Source: Heliopora coerulea
Taxonomy: Eukaryota; Cnidaria; Anthozoa; Scleralcyonacea; Helioporidae
DNA: 64,000 bases
NCBI GenBank assembly: GCA_030142905.1
Contig: JASJOG010000027.1
Coordinates: 1,178,001-1,242,000 of the forward strand
Direction: 5' to 3'
In this document: in pieces, positions 11,601-22,845 of the stretch
How the letters are laid out: every line of letters begins with the position of its first letter
How positions within the stretch are numbered: position 1 is the first letter of the stretch
Position numbers and translations under genes: made by a program
The notes under the pieces: generated by a model
Told to the model about the DNA's origin: nothing
The model's database searches: none
The model's input: only the letters and a program-made list of their open reading frames with translations

Positions 11601-13743
11601 TCACCTCCAGCGTGAACAACAGCACCTACGAGGGACGTCCAGAGACATTTATGGATATCACGCTTAACATTGATATGAAGAGACAGTCCCTGGACTACTT
11701 GATCAACTTGGTTATACCTTGTCTGATGATTTCTTCCATGATTTTCCTCGGTAATTATTCTTTATCATGTGCAATAGATGTGCAAATTTGGTTCAACCAA
11801 CTCCCACATTGGCCAAACTAATTTGCTGAAGCAATGTTTTTTGAGCCCTTGACGGAAATCAACAATTCTTACCTTCTGACGACGACTGAGGCTTTCTAAT
11901 TATTAACTTTTTCCCTGTAGGAGTTCTACCCTTGACGAGCGTTGGCCAGTGTAAAATAGTGCAAGTCCTAAGCTACCGGCAAGGAGTTAAATTAGTTATG
12001 ACCATCGGTACTTGAGAACCTCATGCAGTAACGTATTTGACATTAAGTCAAGTTTGGGGATGCTGGTGGCACAGCGGTGTTGCACATGTCTCTCATCACT
12101 GTGACTAGGGTTCAATTCCCGGCTCCATGCATGCAGTTATCTAATTAAAGTTACCTTGGTCACATGTGAGAAGAATGTTGTCCCGCTTGACTCTGCCAAA
12201 CATCGCAGGATTTTCACGTGTACTCCAGTTTCCTCCTGTAGCGACACTGGACCCATGAGGGGTGCTCCTTACTAGACCTCTAGGTAGAACAGCTTAGCCA
12301 ACTGATAGGGTTATCTAGTATTTATAAAATTCATTAAAAATTCATAAGGAAAAGACAAAAGAAAATCATAAGCGTGTCAAATCTATATATGTGATAAAGA
12401 TACATGTGCCTTTATATGTGAGGAAGTAGTTCAATTTTTTCGACTTGCGAACGATAGATTTCCAAACTTTCTTCCCGAATTAGCGTATTATGAGGCGAAT
12501 TTCATAAGACATTTAAAAAACTCGCAGTTCGTGCTTTATCGAGTCTAAAACATTCGGCTATCGCCTCGTGTTTTAAATCCCGATAAAGCATTCCTGCTCG
12601 GTTTTTAAATATTATAAGGACACTCTACTCTACTCTACTATTACTAAATTCTCAAAATTTGGAAGTTTTCCTTTACACTTGTTTTGTCGCACATACATTC
12701 CCTATTATTTTCATTGCCTGTTGTAAAGTGTGTTTAAAAAATGCAACCCTGCTAACATTTATTCTTCAGAAATCACCCCCTGAGGTAATTTGAAAGCCAC
12801 CAGATAACTTTTTCTTTCGTATGTTCCCATCATCTATAGGCAATTGATTTTCCGCACCACTCTTAATAGGCCGACGTCGTCAATGAAAAAACGGCATCGT
12901 AAAGATTTCCTCTGTTTGTTACCAATATGTAAATCTCTTCTTTTCATAGGGTTTATTTTACCTCCTGAATCAGGCGAACGTGTTGGTCTCAGCATCACTG
13001 TACTCCTTGCCATGACAGTGTTCCAACAACTCACTTCGGAGATTATGCCCTCCTACGACTTTCCACTCCTCGGGCAGTACTACTTCGCCACCATATTGGA
13101 AATAGGGTCAGCCCTGCTCATTACAACCATAATCCTGAATTTCTACCACCGGACCAACAGACACATGCCACGCTGGCTTCGAGTCGTGCTTCTCGATTGG
13201 ATGTCACGCGTTGTCTTTCTACACGAATCCGCCAAAAATTGCAGCAAGCCGCGAAAGAAGACGATAAGAAGAGGGATGAGAGAAAACGTAGATGCTGTTA
13301 TCAATAACGGCTTTGTCATAGGCGAACGTTCCATGGGCCAAGAGAATTCCGTTGGAGATATGGGAAGGTTTGGAAACGCAAAGTATGACGGTCATCGGAA
13401 TAGATGCGATAGTGAGGATGGAATGCGAGCTCGTAGTAACACTTCAAGTAACGGAAAACCACAGAGTGATCAGAATGTACTTAAACTTACCCTTGGCTCA
13501 ATCGGAAATGAATTAAACCCAAATACGCAAAACGATCAGGGAATGTTCACTGACGAAACGGGAGCGACTGTTAGTGAAGAGGAAATGCGTATGCGTCACC
13601 GGCAGTGGACGTTGGCTGCCAAGATTCTCGATCGGTTTTTCCTTTGGGTTGCTGTGATTGTTGGGATCGTGACAGTGTTAGCCATGTTTCTTCGGGCCCC
13701 AGGCCTCTGGGAAAGTCGCAAGGAGCTTGAATGGAAGGAATAA
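5648..13743 (+). CDS. Nicotinic acetylcholine receptor-like Cys-loop channel subunit (non-alpha type), complete
   Basis: Predicted pentameric ligand-gated ion channel subunit of the plasma membrane, 521 residues. Exons: 5648-5696, 8711-8856, 9397-9441, 9518-9627, 11329-11750, 12950-13743; all introns are GT-AG, the phases agree and the sum is 522 codons including TAA. Exon 1 is a signal peptide (MAIKLFRLLIFLLCLQ). The extracellular domain shows FGITLIKIKDV, loop D VHVWITQKW, loop A VWVPDIILYN, and the signature Cys loop CEIDVSYFPLDQQKC (Cys155/Cys169, 13 residues apart), then FGSWTYDS with the loop B Trp. Loop C has no vicinal Cys pair, so this is not an alpha-type principal subunit. M1 starts near residue 235. 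M2 (ESGERVGLSITVLLAMTVF) has Glu at -1', Leu at 9', Val at 13' and Glu at 20', typical of cation channels. A polar M3-M4 loop and M4 near the C terminus follow. An in-frame upstream ATG at 5549 exists, but 5648 gives the better signal peptide. The ligand cannot be inferred; cnidarian relatives need not bind acetylcholine. Confidence 0.93.
5697..8710. other. Intron 1 of the first receptor gene
   Basis: About 3 kb without recognisable exons. It contains a possible repeat remnant at about 7855-8035 (GGGCACGGCACGGGTGCCG-rich), a fragment at about 8282-8340 resembling a cnidarian repeat end (CTTCGCTCGAAACGTCGAAG), and a short (TA)n run at about 8670-8700 just before the acceptor at 8710. Confidence 0.4.
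8905..9280. repeat. Dispersed repeat with CCCCCT-rich ends, in intron 2
   Basis: A segment from GGTGGCGCCAGCGATTCC to CAGGGGGACTATAGCCCCC...GGTGCCGCCCTCG matches, in rearranged form, a segment at about 38995-39325 (AGCCCCCTGTC..., CTAGCGCCACCC). It is probably an old transposon copy; its class is unknown. Confidence 0.35.
10200..11315. repeat. Purine-rich GTGAAGTGAAGTAAA tandem array
   Basis: About 1.1 kb of AGTGA / AGTAA / GGTGA units occupies most of intron 4 of the first receptor gene and stops only about 14 bases before its 3' splice site at 11328. The + strand is almost pure G/A/T with very little C. Open frames on the - strand here are Phe/Ser/Leu/Tyr low complexity. Confidence 0.9.
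12056..12325 (+). repeat. tRNA-derived SINE, copy A (with head)
   Basis: The 5' part carries Pol III promoter-like boxes: an A-box-like TGGCACAGCGGT and a B-box-like GGTTCAATTCC. A body containing AAGTTACCTTGGTCACATG, CTCCAGTTTCCTCCTGTAGC and GGTAGAACAGCTTAGC follows. The same body is repeated at 34804-34985 (+) and the full element at 48931-49194 (-). It lies in intron 5 of the first receptor gene. Confidence 0.65.
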
Positions 13744-16700
13744 TTGAATACACGCTGCGTTAGGAATTGAAACACAACTGAAACGTAATGCAGAACGTCT
13801 AGCGTTTTCACATTGTCACATGTTTGCGAAGAAAGCTGTCTCGAGGATTCTTACATGATTGTAACCTAATGCTCTGTCATCTACGGAATTTTGTTAAATA
13901 ATTTTCGCTCATCATATTGATATACACTGAACAACGGCACTTCTACTGTGAAGTAACCGATGCTTTCGAATCAATATGAAACCCACACTTTTTGCCTTTT
14001 CCGCGAAACAATCACTCCAAGTTCTGTTGGCTATCAACTTTTTAAAAATTCCTATGTATGTTAGGAAATGTGTATTCTGAATAGAAGGACTTTTCAGATA
14101 ATTTGAACGCAAATTAAGTTGTTATAAATCAATGTATAAAACGGCGACCACAAAACCATGAAGTTGGTGCTTTAATCGTCCTTTTCGCTGAAGTCACTTT
14201 CATCACTGGTCTTCACGAATTCTTGAGGTTTGCACTCCGAGGCTGGGTGCTCCAATCTAAGTAGTTATGCATGTCTGATGAATGGTTGTAGAACAATGTC
14301 ATTTTTGCTCTGTTCAGAATCATTTTTTCTGGATTTCTCGGATGATACAATGGATAAATAAATTCAGCGCTGAGAAAGGGGTCTTCACAGATATACCTAT
14401 CCTACGACCGAAATAAACAGCAAATTCATCATATGAAGAACTGTCCCCAAACAGCTTCGAACTTTGGTTCGTGGTTTCATTGATCAGGTGGTCAGTCACA
14501 TTCCCTGTATTTAGTAAAATACGTTGTTTTATGCTTCATAGTATGCCTTATTCGATGGCCGTACTTTGGTAACTTTTCTGAAGTAAATTACTTGAATTCT
14601 GGCAGAACTTCACGATCTTGGTAAATAAATCTCGTTTTGAAAGTTCGTCTTCACTTCTTGATGGTTGGTGCGTGGTTTTCCATTGGCAAATTTATAGCAT
14701 TTTCCTTCGAAATTCTCACTTTTTTCCTCGTGTTATAGCAATTCACTCCATTTCGTGGTTTTTCGTTCCATGCAGTCGGGGATATTGCGTTGAGATGACC
14801 TAGCTGAACGCAGAGTCAAATTGTTTTCATTTGGAATGAGCCTGCAGTACCTTCTGTACTTGGAGACTACTCCAGAACTGAATCATTTTACACAGACCAG
14901 TTAAAAGAAATACGTCGAAGACTGAAATATTTGATATATGCTGGCAGATAATTTTCTTTTCGTCCTCTGAAATAAACTAGTTTAGAACTTTTGTCTTAAA
15001 ATTTCCAAAGAAAAGATGCTCCCCAACTAGAGGCGGATTAACCTTGGGGCGGATGGGACTGCAGCCCGAAGCCCACCAAAAATCATCGACGTTTTAAGAT
15101 GCTAAATGAATGTGGTAATGTGACCTATTCCGAGGAGAATATAAAACAGCTTGTTTTGTAATTGCTTCTGCTGTTCCTCAAGTTAATGAGAAGAATTTTG
15201 ATGTATTTACTGACTAGAATCCTGTATTGCAATGCTACAAGCAGTACAGAACCAAAACATCATACGTGTATGATACAGAATATATGGCTTAATTCTTTGT
15301 TGGATATACTGGCCTTAGTTTTTATTTAAAGAATTATAATTGCAGCTCAGTTAAGTAAAGGGTCAACAATGAACACGAACTAAAAAAAAACAACTGGAAG
15401 CGATAGGCTCATCATTTCGATGTATTCGCCCCAGCCCCATCATGATCTTAATCCGCCTCTGTCCCCAACATATGTAAACTTTTAGTCCCCCACTTGAAAT
15501 TTCACTGTACCGACCCTGTAAATTTAGTGTGTGAACAAGTTCTTTTGATCATTCTAGAACATGTTGCCATCTTACTTCTATAGTTGTTCAATTTATTTTG
15601 TTCTTGTTCTTATATTTTGTGCATAATTTTATTCATATCTTAAGTCTAGTTGAATAATTTTTTCCTGAAGAAAAGTATCAGTACAGCTATACTGGTTAAT
15701 TGCATTAAACTCTGCAGTTTCTTTTCTCTTTCACAAGCACACATATCTTAAACGAAGTTTTTTGTATAGCAGTGGTAAACTGTGGAATGACCTTTCCAGC
15801 GGTCCTAAATCTAAATCGATACTTATAAGCCCTTTGAATCGTCAAACTTGTCTTTTAGTCAACGATAATTACGTCCAGTTAGCATTCAGATATGAACTTC
15901 GTTATAATTCATTATTGTATATATGTATCAACTTGTGCTTTTTTGCCCATGCGTGCGATGTCATATTGGATTACCAATTCCCCATAAAAAAAAGCTACGC
16001 CTGGGAGCTACCATAAGGGCCAGTGGTTGGTTCGCTATTTTGCCATTGGTAAAAAAAACCCCAACAAATACCATCATTAAATTGAAAATATAAAACCAAC
16101 AGCTCATGCAATAAAAAAAAATTCGTTGGTAAATTAATGTAGCAAATTCATGTCGGTATACTGTTCTCGGAATACAGATTTAATTTAAAAGCAAAATGTA
16201 CTTGGGATGTACATTCGTCAAGGGCACCTGCATTAGTTTTTTTTTCATTATATATCTTCAGTTTGCAATGAAAACGTATTAGGAAAATAACGTTTTCTTC
16301 TTTGCAGGATTCAGTTCAAATCCACTGGGAATTCATCCCAAGATCATTGATTATGTAAGCACGTGTTTGAAGAATATTCCTTAGTTCGAGTTATTGTTTT
16401 CATGGCTGAAATACTTGCCAAGAGTTTTGTTGGCTTTATCTAAAACTTCGCAAACAATTGCTGCGAAAATGAAATTCCCTTAACAGCATATTGCCATTCC
16501 ACCGAATTTAAAAATACAATATACAAATGCACCCACGCCAAACAATTTTCCATCAAGTGGATTAATGATAAACAAGAATGATATTTTGAATGCCCTGTAC
16601 ACGAATTGAACTCACCTCTCACTGACATGTCTTTTATGTCAAGAGAATGAACAGGTATAGAATCAAGATATATTGTCTTATTGGAAGAAAGAGTATTAGT

Positions 16701-16985
16701 TCTTTAATTTACGTCATCTAATCCGTCTCATTTAAATTTTAAAAAATTAATTTGGAGTCTAATACTTTGTAAATCAATAGATCGTTACTTAGGCGCAGTT
16801 CGCTGTTCGGTATATCGTTGATGAGGTATCGCTGAGCAAGAGGAATGCTTAATAATTTAAGAGTTTCTGGTTTGAGTATCAAAAGCTTCTTCACATTCAA
16901 CAGCATAGCAAGAAAGTGATCAAGATATATGTGAATGTTGACTATTTTTTATAAACTTGCCAATTTGCCTTTGGTTGTTAAGAAC
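13744..16985. other. Intergenic region between the two receptor genes
   Basis: About 3.2 kb; the only clear feature is the hAT-type element at 15028-15461. Possible AATAAA signals for the upstream gene occur at 14357-14362 and 14412-14417, over 600 bases past the stop, so the assignment is weak. A splice-like segment at about 16308-16354 (TTTGCAG ... GTAAGC) might be a 5' untranslated exon of the next gene. Confidence 0.4.
15028..15461. mobile_element. Non-autonomous hAT-type DNA transposon
   Basis: The ends are inverted repeats: AGAGGCGGATTAA at 15029-15041 and TTAATCCGCCTCT at 15448-15460. An 8-bp direct repeat, TCCCCAAC, flanks it at 15020-15027 and 15462-15469. An 8-bp target duplication with CAGNGGCGGAT-like termini is the hallmark of hAT elements. 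The interior (about 0.4 kb) has no transposase. Similar termini, probably other fragments, are seen near 38281 and 50480. Confidence 0.75.
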
Positions 16986-19900
16986 ATGGATCTTTGGACT
17001 GTTATGTATATATCAAGCACCATTTTCATAACAGGTACGTTTGTCACTTTCTTCACCCATCCGTTTTAGACGAGCGGTAAATGAGTCAAATGCACTAAGG
17101 CCAATGAATGAATTCAGAATCCAAGCTCTATGTACATTCATATTTACGGATTTTGTCACAGAGTTTATCTCATTTCTAGAACGTTCTCGCCCTGCAAACC
17201 AATATCCCTCAAGCTTTTTAATCGATCAAATATCCCACGATTGTATCTTTTGAACGAGATCCAGATCTGTGTGTAATCATAGGGTAAATTAGAAGTGTAA
17301 TTTGTCATTTGTTGTCTAATTCGACGATCTTCAACCACTCTATCATCGGCAGTATTTACATTGGGATTTTTTGTGTGACCAGTGTCCAGTGAGAGTTAAA
17401 TTTATAGTGATAGATTGCGGAGCTTCAGCTCTGCCGATGCTTGTTGACCGTGATAAGTTCGAGCTTTAAAAGCAAGGCAGTGGTATAGCAACATCTTGGT
17501 CTCTTTTAAGACTGGGAAAAACTCCGCAATTTGCTTGAAATAGAAAGTAAAATTATGGGTTAGTTACGGCTTAACGCTGAACTTATCCTGACCATATATT
17601 TCCCATAATACTCATTCTGACTCCAATCTAAATGAATAGTGTTGCGTGCACACTTACTCAATCTGTCACGTCCTTTGCTCTCTTCCATTATGCAAATAAT
17701 TTTAACGTAAAATTTAAATTTGAAATTTTAGAGATTGGATTCTCTTTCGAACTGCATCAAACGCCGTCGGTACAAGAACGATTATACGAGAACCTCTTGG
17801 TAAACTACAGCAAGTACGCAAGACCTGTAAAGGATCCTACTGCACCTTTGAAGCTGTCTTTTACTTTTGAGTTGATTAAGATTCACGATGTGGTACGTTG
17901 AAAACTCTAACACAAAGTTTTCCACGCATTTAAATGGGAACTAGTCTCGCGTATTGAGTTATTATATGTTGTCGATAAAGACGAAAGGATGTACTGTAAA
18001 GTGTGTTGCATCTAACAATGTTCTAAAAAAAAGACTAAATGCAATACCAGTGTTTTTTACATTAACCTCGAAGGACGGCATTTCTCAAATTTAAAGAACG
18101 CCGCAGGTGTTTTGTTTGAATAAAACCTGTTTGTAATCGACCGATATTAGTATCACACAATGCTATCTACGTGATTAATATTCATGTAGTCCACACGAAG
18201 AAATTCAAGCCAATTATATTACTTGGCAAGTGCGATACTTTTGCAATATAACATTACTTGTGCAGTACAACAAAATCAACCGTCAAATCCTTATCAGACT
18301 GTTTAAACGGATTCCAGCAAAAGGACTTTATTTCGCAATAAAGTCCAAAATATTGTGACTGACTGAAGACAAATTATCACCTTTCTTTGTTCTGCATCAA
18401 GCTCTCTAATTAATTAAAAGTACACCGCAGAATATAATTCCTCAAAAACACTAAAGTTGTCTGCATAGAGAACATGCATTAACAGAACAGAAATAAAACT
18501 TTTTTAGTGTACTAATATTTTGAAAAAATGTAGTTTCATTTTGAAACTTCTCAGTATAGTCTGCTGTAATAACAAGTAATATTCGGCATTTTTAGAATGT
18601 TTAAATTTGTAATATTTAGGAAAGTACAATTTAATTGGTTCATATTTGGGAAAGTACAATTCACAGTAAGGGAAGGGAAGCAGAAAAATCCATCAAAATT
18701 GTTTCTTGGACAAATTTTTTTCCATCTGTATTTTTGCCATTAGGAACAAAGGTAAATTCATGGCGACTTCAGTGCTTGGGATGTGATAAGTCAGTTTAAT
18801 TGGAATAGTCACACAGGCTATCTTTTAAAGTTTTTGCTAATATTTTTATTCAATATTTATGCTCTAAAGTAAGACTTCAAATAGGAAACGTGGGAAAAAT
18901 ATTCCTAACAAACAATGTCTTCAACTTCATGTCAGTATAACACTTTTACTTCCTTGGCTTGATGACCCAACTTTATAGCTGCTCTCATTTCGCCCACAAA
19001 ATGCGAGAATATTTCTTTTTGTTCCCAAAGAATGGACCTTTCTTCATTTTTGAATACCTGAAGCAAAAAATTTTTCTGTCTTTTGGTATCAGGGTATCAT
19101 ATTAAACTATATAACCCCAATAGAGTACGTCAAATTCAATAACTAGTATATTGCATTGCCATGCAGCTGTGTTGACGAGGCCATTTCACCGACCTTTAAT
19201 TTCACTCGCTGAACTGCAAATTTTCCGCCCAATGATGCTTTTCGGCAGATTAAAATTCAAGTTCGGTTGATAAAAGGATAGGTCAAGCTGTTCACTAACT
19301 TAGAACTTGTCCGCCAAGTGTGCTTTTCAGATTTCGAGGAAACGACATCTGTTGTTTAAATTTTATATTGTTTACCAGTTCGTCCGGTTGTCTCCAGTGA
19401 TTCAAGAGCTTATGCTGCTTTATGAAGCTTCCTTAGGCTCTCAGCTCTACGCTAACGATCTTGCTTCTTTGGTCAGCTCTGATGAACTAGTTTTCAGGAT
19501 AGTTTTTGTCAGTTTAGTGAAGTTTAAACCTTACACTGCTTATGTGTTATCGGGATTTTCATAAATAAACCAGCACACTGCGGCATTTGAGAGTCCGCCA
19601 GAGTCTCATCAAATATCTCAGTTTTCTATAACTCCTGTTCCATATATACAATGACCGAAGTCACACCCATGCATTGTATCGATTATCGTTTTAAAAGCTT
19701 CTGAATGTGGTCTTTTATTAGAATGCCAAACAGCAAAAGATGAGCCTCTCATTCCGGTTGAAACAAGTAAGCAAAGCAATGTTTTAACGTTTGACGTTAA
19801 TACTATAACGATAGAATAATACAAACTTTAAAATATTGTTAATAGCAAAATTTCAGCGTTGGTATTCCTTAACTCTCTCCGGTCCGTACCCGACTTTTCG

Positions 19901-22845
19901 ATTTTACTCTGGCTAACGTCAGACCATTTTCCTCGTCAGGGGGAGACTTCTCGGACAGGAAGGAGTTTACGAACCCTGAGAATATTGGAACTTGAATATC
20001 ATTTGATCAAACAGGGTACAGAGGGGCTGAGGACACATACACCTAGTAGCAAAGTTTAGCAAAACTAGGGCTAGGTGATTTAGGCCCAGTTCAAACGTCG
20101 AACTTATCATTTGCCGAATCAAATGCAAATCAATTTGAAGAAAGGATTTTGCACATTAACATTAGATCCGGCACATGAAAAATTCGATGTTTGAACTGCG
20201 CCTAATTAGACGCCACATGGATAAATCTACATAGACATGACCATTTGAACATGACCATTTGGACAAGCCCTTCTCTTTCGTTTCCAGGAATGGCAAGACC
20301 ATTATCTCCGCTGGAACATCTCAAAGTATTCTGGATTTGCATCTCTCCACGTTTCTCCATCCAAATTATGGGTACCAGATGTTGGACTGTATAACGAGTG
20401 AGTACACGCTTTTTAAATTTTTTATTTTTTGCACGTCAAGAGCGTTTGAAGAAGTATCAAAAACTGGTAAACAGTGACTTCTCGACTTGGTTTCAAATCC
20501 ATCGTTAGACTGATTGAAATGATAATCCACCTCTCGGTCCAGAGCCGCACAAGAAGGGGGTGTTTGAGGCACGCCGCCCAATGTTTTTTCGAGTTTCTCT
20601 CAAAATGTCGATCTCTTACTTTCAGTTGTGTCAAGAAAAGTCATTCTAGAGATTTTTACCGTTTTAACGTTGGGAACAAGAGCAAGTATCACTTAGAATA
20701 TACCCTACTCTTTCGGATCCTGTTTGTGAAGTTTAATAATACCGTCATGTAATTAAATTGTTTACAAAATTGAGATGTTAAATGCGTTGGATGGTGGCGT
20801 CTTAGAATGGTCAGACAAGTCCATAAAAGTTGTATGCATTGAAATATTGTTATTTACAGTCATGACTTTGCCACATTAAAATGACAGACATCTGGGGATC
20901 GATGTTTTGGGACCGACTTGACAAATATTGTGCCGACAGCTGAATTGCTTCGTAATTCGAGTTCAGCGTATTTAAACTTACGTTTTATAACGACGACAAT
21001 AAAATTGATCTGATAAAAGGCATTTAAAATACCATTAATTATTGTGTGGATGGACGTAAAACCTACATGGTCCTGATTTGCATCCTTTGGCTAACGAGAA
21101 ACTATTTTGTCCCGTTCACATTGGAGTGACTGATCAACTTCAGTATTCAAAAGGCTAGTTATGACAATTTTCCATCAAACGAAATTTTTTTCTGACAACG
21201 TCGAGTGGACTTTTTTTAGGTTGGCGTTTGTTTTCTGTTGTGTTTTCGTCTTTTCGTTTGTTTAGTTGCCGAACATAGTATTTGTTGCATATAATTGTAG
21301 GATGGAGAACAAGGATCATAAAAAGACAGACATCACAACCAATGTCCTGGTGTCTCCCAATGGCACCTGCCGCTGGTCTGTCCCATCGTTTATTCATTCG
21401 ATGTGCGCCATCGATGTGTCCTTCTTCCCGCTTGACTTACAACAATGTTCGCTTCGCTTTGGATCTTTGACCTATAACGCCGATGAAGTACAAATTGAAC
21501 AGGGCAAACTCGTCTACCCTTCCAAGAACATGATAAAGAACGGTGAATGGTTTCTGTATAATGTCAGCATTACTACAGACACAGTTTGGGATCACATACG
21601 TCGCAACAATTTCACCGTGGTGGAGGTTACCTTAAAAATGGAGAGAGATTCTGCTTACTACGTCATTGAGATGCTTATACCATGCCTTCTCATATCTTGC
21701 CTGACCATTTTAGGTATGAACATTCCATGAATGTGACAACGTATTAATGTTGTTCAGCTGTAAATAAATAAATAAATAAATAAATATATAAACATATAAA
21801 TAGATAAATAAACAGACAAAGAATGGAACAAACAAACACTAAAGCATGTATGCAAGTAAGTTGAACAATGAATGAATAAAAAAGCAATAAGTGGATAAAT
21901 AAATAAATTAATTAGTAAATAAGTAAATAAATACATAAATAAATAAAGTAAATAAAATAAATAAATAAAACAACGAATAACTAAATAAACGCATAAATGA
22001 ATCAATAAATAAACGAATAAATAACTGAATAAATAAGTAAATATTAAATCGGAAGGATTTAATATTTAAAGAGCGACAAATACACAAGCCATATCACACA
22101 ATTAACTCTTTTTTTATGTGTAGCAATAGCAATCTCATTCTTTGTGATAGGATCTTTTCATTTTCTGTTTTAAGGTTTTATCCTTCCTCCTGAATCCGGT
22201 GAGCGCATGAGCTTGGGTATGCTTATTTTACTTGCTATGACTTTCTTCCAACAAATGATCATGAAATTGATTCCACTACAAGACTTTCCAATACTATCTC
22301 AGTACTTCTTTATCACCTCTGTCGAAGTCCAAATCGCTCTCTTGGTAACAACGGTAAGCCTAAACTTCTACCACTGCTCAGATAAAAAAATGCCCAGATT
22401 CCTGAAACTTCTTGTCCTCGAATTTCTGGGCAGAATTACGAGAATTCGCGCCCCAGATGATGACAAGACCGTGAAGGTAGACTACTCGGCGACAACCAAC
22501 GTAACCAATTCAGAAAGGCAGTTTGATATTGAATTAAATGAAAGCAGATCTTTCTCCAGAGATGAAACAGATGATGGATTGAATGACTCTTCGGTTGGGT
22601 TGGTACACTGCAGGAATGACCGCAGCCTCAGTTCGACGTCCTCTTACAGTTCAATAAGGACGGAAGACGATCAGAATGAAGTCGAGGAAAACTCTGATGA
22701 ACGGATGAAAGACTGGATACTAGCCGCCAGAATCGTTGATCGTTTCTCGATGTACGCATCGTTCGTGATCGGTTTACTTACTATTCTAATAGTGTTTCTC
22801 AGAGCGCCGGTAGTTTGGAGAGATAGGACAGGCATGGATGAATAA
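16986..22845 (+). CDS. Second nicotinic receptor-like Cys-loop channel subunit (tandem paralogue)
   Basis: Exons found: 16986-17034 (signal peptide MDLWTVMYISSTIFIT), 17732-17892, 20288-20397, 21301-21713, 22175-22845. These join in frame to 467 residues. The phase pattern is identical to the upstream gene, so this is a tandem duplicate. The 45-nt exon carrying the loop D Trp, expected between 17893 and 20287, was not found; its absence would not break the frame. The Cys loop CAIDVSFFPLDLQQC is intact, with one extra Cys 12 residues before it (SPNGTCRW). Loop A is VWVPD-like with LYNE. The loop B Trp is replaced by Leu (FGSLTYNA) and loop C lacks the Cys pair. M2 (ESGERMSLGMLILLAMTFF) keeps Glu at -1' and Leu at 9' but has Leu 6', Phe 13' and Lys 20'. 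Ligand-binding capacity as a principal subunit looks poor, so it may act as an accessory or orphan subunit. The large M3-M4 loop is acidic and Ser-rich. Confidence 0.88.
19901..19970 (+). repeat. Short dispersed repeat copy (TTTTACTCTGGCTAACG family)
   Basis: Carries TTTTACTCTGGCTAACGTCA followed by CTCGTCAGGGGGAGACTTC and CGGACAGGAAGGAGTTTA. Close relatives in this window lie at 40298-40390, 44807-44874, 53226-53295 (+) and 47861-47930, 42958-43015 (-). Confidence 0.7.
20076..20213. repeat. Small MITE related to the element at 137-865
   Basis: The ends TAGGCCCAGTTCAAACGTCG and, inverted, CGATGTTTGAACTGCGCCTA form terminal inverted repeats. The inner arm keeps the CATTTGCCGAATC / GATCCGGCACATG motif found in the element at the left edge of the window. 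Confidence 0.6.
21760..22045. repeat. (AAAT)n microsatellite
   Basis: AAATAAATAAAT units with interruptions lie in the last intron of the second receptor gene, between its M1 and M2 exons. Confidence 0.9.

Larger units (their letters stand above)
17893..20287. other. Intron region where the loop D exon is expected
   Basis: 2.4 kb between exons 2 and 4 of the second receptor gene. No 45-nt, phase-0 exon with a Trp codon near its end and good splice sites could be found on the + strand. It contains a dispersed-repeat copy at 19901-19970 and a MITE at 20076-20213. Confidence 0.5.

Noticed and set aside
18735..18774. Candidate for the missing loop D exon (contains ATTCATGGCGACTTCAG)
   Set aside because: Wrong length and phase, and no GT donor after the CAG.
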